Notes under the pieces: model-generated
The model's database searches: none
Told to the model about the DNA's origin: nothing
What the model saw: the letters and a program-made list of their open reading frames with translations, nothing else
Program-made: the position numbers and the translations under genes
NCBI RefSeq assembly: GCF_021165935.1
Contig: NZ_CP088953.1
Span: forward strand, 1,907,501 to 1,971,500
Direction: 5' to 3'
Origin: Microbulbifer elongatus
Lineage (GTDB): Bacteria; Pseudomonadota; Gammaproteobacteria; Pseudomonadales; Cellvibrionaceae
DNA: 64,000 bases
Part shown: positions 35,562-43,231 of the stretch, piece by piece
How positions within the stretch are numbered: the first letter of the stretch is position 1
How the letters are laid out: every line of letters begins with the position of its first letter

Positions 35562-35605
35562 GGGTCAAATCTTGACATAACAGTATTCAGGTCTACCTTT
35601 ATGAC

Positions 35606-36592
35606 ATGAGCAGACCTTTACGACTGGAATACCCCGGAGCTTGGTATCACGTGATGAATCGCGGCCTGGCCCGGCAAGAAACCTTTCTCAGTGCGGATTG
35701 CTATTCCGCGTTTCTCGACACGCTGTCTGAGTCCCACCAGCGGTTTCAGGTTCATGTACACGCCTATTGTTTGATGGGCAATCACTACCATCTTCTTCTG
35801 CATACCCCGCAGGGCAATCTCAGCCGGGCGATGCGCCATATCAATGGTGTTTACACGCAGCGCTTTAACCGGCTGCATGGGCGGGATGGCCCTTTGTTTC
35901 GGGGGCGCTATAAGGCAATTCTGGTGGAGGCGGATCAATATCATCTGTCGCTAACCCGATATATTCACCGCAATCCCATTGAGACACGCCGTCCGCTGGC
36001 GGATCAGTTGGAGGAATACCCCTGGTCCAGTTATCCCGCGTACCTAAACCTTTGCAAATCCCCGGGCTGGTTGTATCGGGATTTTACCTACGCGGCGTTG
36101 GGCCGCCGGGACAAGTACCGGGGCTACCGGCAGTTCGTGGAGCAGGGTGTGGATGAGGAGGTGGCGGCATTTTACGAGCGTCAGCGGCAGTCGCCATTTC
36201 TTGGCGGTGAGGTGTTCCAGGAGGAAATGCGCTCACGGCTTGGTGAGATACCGCCCGAGGTGAGCGGCGTGGCCGGTGACGGCGACACTTCGGTTGGGTA
36301 TGTGACGATTGTGGAGGTTGTTGCAATGGTCTTTGAGCGGCAGGCTGATGACCTTTATAAGCGCTCGGCGCCTGGGCGCTCTGGCGCGAATCCGGCGCGT
36401 GCGGTGGCTATGTGGCTTTGTCAGGATCTGGCGGGGATGACGCTGCCAGAGATTGGCGAGGTGTTTGGTGGTGTGCATTACAGTGCGGTGAGTCAGGCGG
36501 TGCGGCGGATAAAGGAGAAGGTGAGGGGAAGCGCCGAATTGAGTCGCCTGTTTGAAGCAGCAAGGGTTAAGGTTTCGGGACGCGGGTTGTGA
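35606..36592 (+). CDS. REP-associated tyrosine transposase (RAYT, Y1/HUH) with DnaA-like C-terminus
   Basis: Single-strand transposase/endonuclease related to IS200/IS605 TnpA. The 328-residue protein has the HUH motif (His60, His62 in MGNHYHLLLH) and the RYKAILVEADQYHLSLTRYIHRNP segment with the probable catalytic tyrosine region. It also has a C-terminal domain resembling the DnaA DNA-binding helix-turn-helix (TLPEIGEVFGGVHYSAVSQAVRR). Short inverted GGTCAAA sequences flank it near 35567 and 36600. It appears intact. RAYTs cut REP palindromes marked by GTAG, and such repeats occur in this window. Confidence 0.9.
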   Translation: MSRPLRLEYPGAWYHVMNRGLARQETFLSADCYSAFLDTLSESHQRFQVHVHAYCLMGNHYHLLLHTPQGNLSRAMRHINGVYTQRFNRLHGRDGPLFRGRYKAILVEADQYHLSLTRYIHRNPIETRRPLADQLEEYPWSSYPAYLNLCKSPGWLYRDFTYAALGRRDKYRGYRQFVEQGVDEEVAAFYERQRQSPFLGGEVFQEEMRSRLGEIPPEVSGVAGDGDTSVGYVTIVEVVAMVFERQADDLYKRSAPGRSGANPARAVAMWLCQDLAGMTLPEIGEVFGGVHYSAVSQAVRRIKEKVRGSAELSRLFEAARVKVSGRGL

Positions 36593-36707
36593 GATTGACT
36601 TTGACCTGTGAGTCATGATGCCGTGTGTCGGCTTGAACCCGTTGTGACTAAGTGAGCAAGCACTATAATCGGCCGGAAGGTGATTTTTATGACTCTTGGA
36701 AGGGAAA

Positions 36708-37139
36708 ATGACTCTAAACGTGGATCATCTGTGCCGGACGGTGGATACACTGGCTGTTGCGCTCGAAGAGTTGGGTAAGGTATCGCCGGGCAGTGTTCAA
36801 TACGATCTGTTTCGTAATGCCGCCATCAAGAGTTTTGCGCTGTCGCTGGAAACATCAGGAAAGTTGTTGCGTAAGGCGTTGAAGGCATTTTCTGGGAGCC
36901 CGCGACAAGTTGATAGGCTGGTTTTCAATGATGTACTGAGAAACGCTGGGACTCATGGTTTGCTGAGTATAGGTGAGGTCGAGCGTTGGCTCGAGTATCG
37001 CGCCGACCGGAACACCACGGCGCAGGACTATGGCGAGCAATTCGCTAATGAAACGTTAGTGCTCTTACCCCGTTATGTTGAGGATGCCAGGGCGCTAGCC
37101 AAGGTATTGTCGGAGATGACTGATGGCACCCAAGCTTGA
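36708..37139 (+). CDS. HI0074-family HEPN-like partner of a nucleotidyltransferase
   Basis: A 143-residue all-alpha protein of the nucleotidyltransferase substrate-binding (HI0074/HEPN) family. The core FRNAAIKSFALSLETSGKLLRKAL is typical. The HEPN RNase motif RX4HXY is partly present: Arg78 and His83 are kept (RNAGTHGL), but residue 85 is Leu instead of Tyr. That Tyr is the residue modified in HepT, so RNase activity or its control may differ. The ATG at 36708 follows GGAAGGG. It overlaps the next gene by 17 bases, forming a two-gene module. Confidence 0.82.
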   Translation: MTLNVDHLCRTVDTLAVALEELGKVSPGSVQYDLFRNAAIKSFALSLETSGKLLRKALKAFSGSPRQVDRLVFNDVLRNAGTHGLLSIGEVERWLEYRADRNTTAQDYGEQFANETLVLLPRYVEDARALAKVLSEMTDGTQA

Positions 37140-37452
37140 TTTGTTACCGCGATACGCGGAAGGCGTGTTGCGTATTCTCGATGAACAGGTTCCGGAGGCT
37201 GAAGTCTGGGCATTCGGTAGCCGGGTGGTGGGCGGGGCTCATGAAGGCAGTGACCTGGATCTGGTGCTTCGCAACCCTGGTGATCTTACTGCGCCCTTAT
37301 CTGGTCTAGGGGCACTCATAGAGGCCCTGAGCCAAAGTACTATTCCGATTCTGGTTGAAGTGCATGATTGGGCTCGGTTACCGGATTCATTTCACGAAGA
37401 AATCGAGAAAAAAAGCCTACTTTTTCGGGTGCCCGTAAAGCCCGCGGCTTGA
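37123..37452 (+). CDS. Minimal nucleotidyltransferase (HI0073/MNT family)
   Basis: A 109-residue polymerase-beta-like nucleotidyltransferase. The GSX10DXD signature is complete: Gly32-Ser33 in WAFGSRVVGG and Asp44/Asp46 in SDLDLVL. Members pair with HI0074 or HepT proteins; in characterised MntA-HepT systems the enzyme attaches AMP residues to the toxin and neutralises it. Translation is coupled to the upstream HEPN-like gene. A toxin-antitoxin or defence role is inferred from family and pairing. Confidence 0.85.
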   Translation: MAPKLDLLPRYAEGVLRILDEQVPEAEVWAFGSRVVGGAHEGSDLDLVLRNPGDLTAPLSGLGALIEALSQSTIPILVEVHDWARLPDSFHEEIEKKSLLFRVPVKPAA

Positions 37453-37598
37453 ATAATTCACTGGCGTCAGGCCTTGCCATCACATTGGTATAGTGTAGTG
37501 GCACACTGAATTTGTGCCATGAGGGATATGATGGGCTTCAAAGTTTGTCAATCATTGAGGTGTAGCCCTACGGTCGGCGCTTGTCGTGCGTCTATGGG

Positions 37599-38018
37599 TT
37601 AGTCGGTGCTGCCGCAAAGCAGCTCGCAACAATGCTCCACAAAAAGACCAACCTTTTTGTATTTCTGTTCTTCCAGCACGGCTCTGATTAGCTCCCAGTC
37701 CAGGTTGAGGTAGTCGTGCACGATGGCATTGCGCATGCCTACAGCACCCTTCATTTCTTGTGCGCTCACGTTCGTCAGGGGGTGGTGTTCCAGTAGCTGG
37801 GCGATGGCGCTCGCGGCTTCACTTCGAGCGGGGTAATTCAGTTTCTTGTTGGCATGTTTGGTTGCGCCGATAGCGGCTTCTATCAGTATTTGCAGGCTGC
37901 GCTCTGCGGCTGTGCGCTCTAACAGACCAGTTTCCGGTGTGCTTCGGATGGTATCCAGTAGTCGCTCGTGGACTTTTGTTTGCTCAATGAGTGCTGTGCA
38001 ATATGCCTGGTAATTCAT
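37599..38018 (-). CDS. hepT: HepT-like HEPN ribonuclease toxin
   Basis: A 139-residue HEPN-domain (DUF86) protein with an intact RX4HXY motif: Arg96, His101, Tyr103 in RNAIVHDY. Known HepT proteins cleave RNA or tRNA and are neutralised by AMPylation of the motif tyrosine by MntA. The ATG at 38018 overlaps the MntA stop (TAATG), giving tight coupling, with AAGG upstream. It points toward the other MNT/HEPN pair, ending about 150 bp from it. Confidence 0.88.
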   Translation of the reverse strand: MNYQAYCTALIEQTKVHERLLDTIRSTPETGLLERTAAERSLQILIEAAIGATKHANKKLNYPARSEAASAIAQLLEHHPLTNVSAQEMKGAVGMRNAIVHDYLNLDWELIRAVLEEQKYKKVGLFVEHCCELLCGSTD

Positions 38019-38425
38019 TACTTGGTGACCTTTTGTAGTGATTCCAGGTGCCACCGCTGGTCTGCCCATAGCCCTTCTATTCGGCTGATTTCTTTGCAGT
38101 AGCGGAGTTCGTCGAGGATTAATAGCGGTGTGCCGTCCTCGATCACATTTATGGCTAGCGGTATGGGAGCGAGGTTGATATCGATTACTTGAACAGGCAC
38201 ATGGAATTGCTGTGTTAAGTCTATAGCGATGGTTTCAGGTAATAGCCGCCTTTCAGCATAGGATTGCTGAAAGTTGTTCACCGCGATAGCGATATCGTAG
38301 TCGCTATCTTCGGTTTGTTCGCCTCTGGCTCGCGAGCCATAAAGCCAGGCTGCAGCGAGGTTGTCCACCGATTGCAGGTGATTTTTGATGGCGTTGATTG
38401 TTTGGACGTCATTTGCTGAGGTCAT
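38018..38425 (-). CDS. mntA: MntA-like nucleotidyltransferase antitoxin
   Basis: A 135-residue minimal nucleotidyltransferase with GSX10DXD intact (Gly30-Ser31 in WLYGSRARGE and Asp42/Asp44 in SDYDIAIAV). In studied systems MntA uses ATP to add AMP to HepT and blocks its RNase activity. The ATG at 38425 is chosen because upstream codons are not family-like, although no strong ribosome-binding site is visible. Gene order is antitoxin then toxin, the reverse of the neighbouring plus-strand pair. Confidence 0.88.
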   Translation of the reverse strand: MTSANDVQTINAIKNHLQSVDNLAAAWLYGSRARGEQTEDSDYDIAIAVNNFQQSYAERRLLPETIAIDLTQQFHVPVQVIDINLAPIPLAINVIEDGTPLLILDELRYCKEISRIEGLWADQRWHLESLQKVTK

Positions 38426-38568
38426 AGACGTACGGCATTGGTTGGGATTGCTGTACCCGGCACTGTACCGCGAACCCCGGAGTACTTCTACTGCGCGTTG
38501 AGGATGGCGTCGAATAGAAGAGGAGTAAGGCAACTTTCTCCCAGCCTTTGATACTCGGTCACTTATGC

Positions 38569-40044
38569 CTACTCCACTCTAAAAGTCTCCACCATCGCCG
38601 GCACCCCCGGAAACATCCCAATCGCCAACATCACAACACACAGCAGAGCAAAAACAATCCCGGGAATTATCCAGCGGCCAGTGTGCCCAAGCTCCTTCCC
38701 ACGTTCCTTACACCCAATCAGCCCCAGATTGTCCAGCAGTACCGTCAATGACCAGCCAAACACTGGGTTGACGATGGCGGAGGAGAAAATGACCACGGCG
38801 GCGGATTCGGTAGTCTTGCCCTTACGGGTCATCTGCATGCCGGCCTCCAGCAGTGGCAGGAAGACGCCGACGATGAGGGCAATGCTCAATACTGGCGGCC
38901 ATACGGCGAGATCCATGGGGTACCCAAGGATGGCTGTGGCGATACACAGGATACCGGTGAGCACGGCGCCGCCGGGGATTGGCCGTTTGGCGATTGCCGC
39001 CGGCACGATATAGGTGCCCCAGGATGAGGTGATATTGGCGCCCCCCAGTACACTGCCGACCATCTGCCGGGATGCGGCGCCGATCATGGTGTCGTCGATA
39101 TTCATGATTACCCGGTCGGTGTTTTTCGGGTAGTTGAGTCGCTGGAACACCTGGTGGCCGAGGAAGTCCGGGGACCACATGGCGACGGCGAGAATGGCGA
39201 AGGGGGTGACCGCCAGAAACGCCTTCAAGTCCGGTAAACCCAGTTGCCAGCCGGTGGATTCTCCCCACCAGTACGCCGGGTTCATGTTCGGCAGGCCGGG
39301 TTCGGTAGTGAATTCGAAGGGCGCCCCCAGTGCAAAAGCTATCAGGCCGGCCAGCAGACAACCCAGCGGAATGGCGAGCCAGCGTTTGCGGAAGTGCTCG
39401 AGCAACGCGTACATGACAATGGTGGCCAGCAATACGATGAAGGCGATGTGCCCTTTGTCGAAGCTTTCCGCCCAGCTGAACAGGCGACCCACCTGGCTGG
39501 TGACGCCAATAAACCCGAGATAGAGTAGCAGCCCGCCCGTTACTCCATTGCTGGTCAGTCGCGTCAGCAGGCTTCCGCCCTTGGTGATACCCAGTATAAA
39601 GCCCAGTATCCCGATCATGATTCCCAGCGCCATAGGGTGCCCACCGGAGGCGACCACCAGTGGGATCATGGGAATGAGCGGGCCGTGGGTGCCGGGCAGG
39701 TTGGCGGTGGGGTTCAGAAATCCGGAAAGGAAGAAGGCGAACAGTACCGCGGCGATCAGCATCTCGAAGCGGATATTCTCCGTCATAAATTCCGCGGACA
39801 GTCCCAGTGGGGTGGCGAAGGCTGCGACGATAGCCGCCACCATGACGACCTTGCCGATCGTGGCGGCCATGGCGGGAATCCAGTCTTCCCACTCAAAGCG
39901 GTAATCGCGAAACGGATAATTGGGGGCCCAGCGGCGCGGGGCCATGACTTGCAGTTCGTGTTCCAGGTAGGCTTCGCGGGTGGCAAACGCGGCTCTCGGC
40001 TTGCGCTGTGCTCGGTAGCTGTTCTCGTGGTGAGGCTCTGTCAT
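38569..40044 (-). CDS. DUF3360-family putative membrane permease
   Basis: A 491-residue polytopic inner-membrane protein with about twelve hydrophobic segments after a hydrophilic N-terminal ~70 residues. The HGPLIPMIPLVVASGGHPMAL and SSWGTYIVPAAIAKRPIPGG regions recall the DUF3360 group, which is distantly like NCS2/SulP transporters. The substrate is unknown; no enzyme genes are adjacent to suggest one. It lies beyond the accessory island, where GC rises again. Confidence 0.72.
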   Translation of the reverse strand: MTEPHHENSYRAQRKPRAAFATREAYLEHELQVMAPRRWAPNYPFRDYRFEWEDWIPAMAATIGKVVMVAAIVAAFATPLGLSAEFMTENIRFEMLIAAVLFAFFLSGFLNPTANLPGTHGPLIPMIPLVVASGGHPMALGIMIGILGFILGITKGGSLLTRLTSNGVTGGLLLYLGFIGVTSQVGRLFSWAESFDKGHIAFIVLLATIVMYALLEHFRKRWLAIPLGCLLAGLIAFALGAPFEFTTEPGLPNMNPAYWWGESTGWQLGLPDLKAFLAVTPFAILAVAMWSPDFLGHQVFQRLNYPKNTDRVIMNIDDTMIGAASRQMVGSVLGGANITSSWGTYIVPAAIAKRPIPGGAVLTGILCIATAILGYPMDLAVWPPVLSIALIVGVFLPLLEAGMQMTRKGKTTESAAVVIFSSAIVNPVFGWSLTVLLDNLGLIGCKERGKELGHTGRWIIPGIVFALLCVVMLAIGMFPGVPAMVETFRVE

Positions 40045-40216
40045 TAAGGTGTCCTTGGCCAGCTCCGCAGGCGTTTCGCTAACTATAGACTCGGGGCAGT
40101 GCGGGGTCGGGAAGGAGGGGCGGGAGAATTACCCGCAGGTTGTGGATAATGTGGAGCAGCCTGTGTCGACACTAGAATTAAGGGGTGATCCTCCACGCCA
40201 ATAGGAGCCTCAGCTA

Positions 40217-40465
40217 ATGACCATGCGCACCCTGGAAACCGAATTCCCCGATCTTGCCGACAGTATCCGCCACCTGGTTCAGGACAGTATTCAATACAAA
40301 AGCGCCCACGATGATTACCACAAGCTCGACAAGACCATTCGCGGTCTGGAGGAGCGAGGCGTGGCCACGGACGATCATCACTTCCGGGCCCTGAAGACCA
40401 AGCGCGCGCGCCTGAAAGATCAGCTATATCAACAGGCCCAGCAGGCGAAAGAGCAACCGCACTGA
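40217..40465 (+). CDS. YdcH-like DUF465 small helical protein
   Basis: An 82-residue, charged, mainly helical protein. The pattern FPDLADSIRHLVQDS then DYHKLDKTIRGLEERG and KTKRARLKDQLYQQ is that of the YdcH/DUF465 family, of unknown function. Coiled-coil formation is likely. It stands alone between the DUF3360 gene and a convergent DUF2750 gene. Confidence 0.82.
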   Translation: MTMRTLETEFPDLADSIRHLVQDSIQYKSAHDDYHKLDKTIRGLEERGVATDDHHFRALKTKRARLKDQLYQQAQQAKEQPH

Positions 40466-40486
40466 GTCGATTAAACCGATAGCCGA

Positions 40487-40873
40487 TTAAAACTGAGAGA
40501 GTGTATCCCGCAGATCTTGCTCGAGATCTGTGGGCTCGGTGATCCACACGCTGTTGTCTGCACCGGGGAAAACACCCACTTCAATGCTGTCTTTGTTCAG
40601 TCCCGGCAGCCAGCGGTTGAGAAACTGCGGTAGTGGGATGCTCTTGGGCTTCAGGTCACTATCGTTGGTGGCGTAAGCCTCGGCAAATTCCTGAGTGGGC
40701 CAGACGGGTAAATACTCATAGCCCCCATCTTCGTCGCTGTGCAGTTTCAGGAAGTGCTGTTCACTGTTGATCAGTATCCAGATTTCCCGTTCTTCACCCA
40801 CCGCATCGAGAAAATATTCGTAGCGTTCCTCGCAGGTTTGTTCCAGCATGTGGTCTATGTTTTGATCGCTCAT
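40487..40873 (-). CDS. DUF2750 family protein
   Basis: A 128-residue acidic cytoplasmic protein. The segments RYEYFLDAVGEEREIWILI and YLPVWPTQEFAEAYA fit DUF2750, whose function is unknown. The ATG at 40873 (MSDQNIDHML) fits the family better than upstream in-frame codons. It diverges from the peroxiredoxin-like gene with a gap of only about 43 bp, so their promoters must overlap. Confidence 0.75.
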   Translation of the reverse strand: MSDQNIDHMLEQTCEERYEYFLDAVGEEREIWILINSEQHFLKLHSDEDGGYEYLPVWPTQEFAEAYATNDSDLKPKSIPLPQFLNRWLPGLNKDSIEVGVFPGADNSVWITEPTDLEQDLRDTLSQF

Positions 40874-40916
40874 GGTAAATACCGCCCTGAATTTCCGGAA
40901 CAATAGAGGAATGGAT

Positions 40917-41579
40917 ATGAAAACACCAATCTTGTTGGCGCTACTTTGCGCGTTTACCAGCGTGGTAGCGTCTGCTCAGGAGATCAAGCTTCCCGAGAAA
41001 ATGCCGGAACTGGCCACCACCGAGCAGGCTGATCTCGGCTCTGCAGATACCGGGTTACAGCAGGGGGACAAGCCCGCGGATTTTACCGTGCGTAACCACG
41101 AGGGAGATGAGGTTTCCCTGCGCTCCCTGGTCGCCTACAAGGCGCCGATACTGGTTGTTTTCTACCGTGGTGGCTGGTGCCCCTACTGCAATGTGCAGAT
41201 CCGCCAGCTGGCCGAAGCCTGGCCTGAATTTGAAAAGCGTGGGGTAACCCCGGTACTGATTAGCGCGGATAAACCGGACGCCGGCGCTATGGCCAAGGCC
41301 ACCTACGAGATTCCCTTCCCGGTACTGTCCGACCCGGATCTGAAGGCCCATGAGGCATTTGATGTAGTGGTACAGATTGACGACGCCACGGCAGAAAAAT
41401 ACAAGACTTACGGTATTGTGCTGGAGGACTGGTCCGGTCGGGATCATCACAAGATCGCTGCACCAGGCATCTTCCTTGTGAACAAAGAGGGCGCCGTGGA
41501 ATGGGCCCACGTATCCAAAGACTACAAAACCCGCCCCAGCGTCGCGCAATTGTTGCAGATGCTGGACGGCCGCAACTAA
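40917..41579 (+). CDS. Exported peroxiredoxin-like (AhpC/TSA) protein
   Basis: A 220-residue protein with an N-terminal signal peptide (MKTPILLALLCAFTSVVASA) and a thioredoxin-fold AhpC/TSA domain. The active-site segment is VVFYRGGWCPYCNVQIRQL, a CPYC pair in place of the usual peroxiredoxin TxxC context, which suggests a periplasmic thiol peroxidase or disulfide reductase. The ATG at 40917 is preferred over 40911 because AGAGGA is then correctly spaced. Function beyond redox is inferred. Confidence 0.85.
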   Translation: MKTPILLALLCAFTSVVASAQEIKLPEKMPELATTEQADLGSADTGLQQGDKPADFTVRNHEGDEVSLRSLVAYKAPILVVFYRGGWCPYCNVQIRQLAEAWPEFEKRGVTPVLISADKPDAGAMAKATYEIPFPVLSDPDLKAHEAFDVVVQIDDATAEKYKTYGIVLEDWSGRDHHKIAAPGIFLVNKEGAVEWAHVSKDYKTRPSVAQLLQMLDGRN

Positions 41580-41618
41580 CGCTTGTGCCCGGTCACCCAG
41601 AAAAGAGCCGGGCTGGTG

Positions 41619-42398
41619 TCAGCCGGCCTTGAGCCCGCTGGGCGGCTGGATCTGTTCCGCCAGTACTTCGACGGTTTTGGCGGCGTTGTAGTCCATGATC
41701 AGCTGGGGTTCATCGGTAAATACCCCGTCTGCACCCATGGCGACCACCAGCGCGAGGTCGTGGGGGTGGTTGACGGTAAAGACGTAGCTCTTCAGGCCGC
41801 GCTGATGGCCATCGGCGATGATTTCAGGGCACACGAAGTTGAGACTGTGATGCACGGAGTAGGCCTGTAGCGGCTCCGCACAGGCGGCGAGGTCCAGTGG
41901 CACGCCGTCGATCAGCACGCCCCGGCGCACCTGAGGAATCCGCTGCAGGCACTCGTAGATCTGGCGATGGTCGAAAGACGAGAGGATGTACTGTTCATAG
42001 CTGGCGCCGTTATCGCGAATGTAGGACTCCAGCTCCCGGGCGGCGAGCGCGGCGCAGTCGGGGCCCTTCAGCTCGATGTTCAGCTGCACGTGATTGCCGA
42101 TCAGTTCCAGCACTTCCCTCAGGGTGGGTACCTGTTCGCCCCCGGGCAGCAGCATTTTGCGCAGGGCACCGGGTGCCATATCCGTCAGCAGGTCCTGCCC
42201 CGCCAGCAGGCGACCCAGGCGACGGTCGTGTTTGACGATCAGCTCGCCCCCCACATTCCATACGTCGATTTCAACCCCGTCGATATCAAATTCCAGGGCG
42301 TGGGAGATCGCCTGCAGGGTGTTCTCCGTGGCCCGCTTGGGATAGCCGCGGTGAGCAAAGCAGAAGAGGGTATCGGCTGATCGCATTTCGACGTCCAC
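41619..42398 (-). CDS. Glycerophosphodiester phosphodiesterase (GlpQ/UgpQ type)
   Basis: TIM-barrel enzyme that hydrolyses glycerophosphodiesters to glycerol-3-phosphate and an alcohol. Hallmarks are the HRGYPKRATENTLQAI start with the metal/phosphate motif, EIDVWNVGGELIVKHD and the late MGADGVFTDEPQLI. No signal peptide is seen, so it is probably cytoplasmic, as UgpQ is. The start is a GTG at 42398; an ATG at 42386 is equally possible. Length is about 259 residues. It converges on the peroxiredoxin-like gene. Confidence 0.92.
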   Translation of the reverse strand: MDVEMRSADTLFCFAHRGYPKRATENTLQAISHALEFDIDGVEIDVWNVGGELIVKHDRRLGRLLAGQDLLTDMAPGALRKMLLPGGEQVPTLREVLELIGNHVQLNIELKGPDCAALAARELESYIRDNGASYEQYILSSFDHRQIYECLQRIPQVRRGVLIDGVPLDLAACAEPLQAYSVHHSLNFVCPEIIADGHQRGLKSYVFTVNHPHDLALVVAMGADGVFTDEPQLIMDYNAAKTVEVLAEQIQPPSGLKAG

Positions 42399-42588
42399 GG
42401 TGGCGGAGGTCTCCCAATGATGATTTAAAAGTATGACTATCAGGTGACAGGGTCACAATGATACCGGGGGATTTTGGGGCGGATTCTTAGATTATTTGGT
42501 GTGAATATGTTGCGGGGTTATAACGGAATGGGGCCTGTGGCCGCTTGGGGAAACCGGGCCATTGCGGCCCGGCGACTGGTCATTCGCG

Positions 42589-43125
42589 CTATTCCCCTGC
42601 GAGGGCGCGGTAGCGCCCGCGGTGGAAGATCAGCGGTTCGCCACCGGCGGCGGAGAATTCCAGCACTTCACCCAGCAGGATGGTGTGGTCCCCGCCGGCA
42701 ATATTCTGCGCACGGCGGCAGTGGAACAGGGCCGCACAATCGTCCAGTTGCGGGATGCCCTCGGGGCCCCGGTGCCATTTCACCTGGCCGAATTTATCGG
42801 CGCCACGGCCGGCAAACAGGTTGGAAACGTGCTGCTGGTCACCTTTCAGTACATGCACCACAAAGCGCTCGCACTCGGTAAACGCACTGTAGCTCAGGGA
42901 GCCGCGGTCGATACTCCAGAGAATCAGCGCCGGGTCCAGGGAGACAGAGTTGAAGCTGTTGACGGTCATGCCCACGGGCTGGCCGGCGGCATCCAGAGTG
43001 GTAACAACGGTAATGCCGGTGGCGAACTGGCCAAGGGTATCACGCAGGGCACGGGCTCGGTCGGCGCCGGCCTGGGCGGCTGCCGGGCTGGCTGGGGAAG
43101 GGGCGGAATTAGAGGATGCCGTCAT
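42589..43125 (-). CDS. Flavin reductase-like domain protein
   Basis: A 178-residue FMN-binding split-barrel protein of the flavin reductase family (RutF/HpaC-like). LRDTLGQFATGITVVTTLD, the FMN-contact NSFNSVSLDPALILWSID and the late GEPLIFHRGRYRAL are characteristic. It could reduce FMN with NAD(P)H for a partner oxygenase, or reduce an iron centre. It lies about 107 bp downstream of the double-rubredoxin reductase on the same strand, which suggests a shared electron-transfer job (inference). The Ala/Ser-rich N-terminus is not conserved. Confidence 0.87.
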   Translation of the reverse strand: MTASSNSAPSPASPAAAQAGADRARALRDTLGQFATGITVVTTLDAAGQPVGMTVNSFNSVSLDPALILWSIDRGSLSYSAFTECERFVVHVLKGDQQHVSNLFAGRGADKFGQVKWHRGPEGIPQLDDCAALFHCRRAQNIAGGDHTILLGEVLEFSAAGGEPLIFHRGRYRALAGE

Positions 43126-43231
43126 ACTTCATCAATTTGTGGTCAAAATTTGTGCTGGCGGCCATTCTACGGGAAAAGCGCCGCCGTTGCGTGACTTTCT
43201 TTATGTATGCCGGTTTAGCGGCTGCCGGGTT

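Noticed and set aside
36708..38425. Reading the region as part of a CRISPR or larger defence island
   Set aside because: No repeats-spacer array, nuclease or helicase genes are nearby; only the two nucleotidyltransferase/HEPN pairs can be supported.
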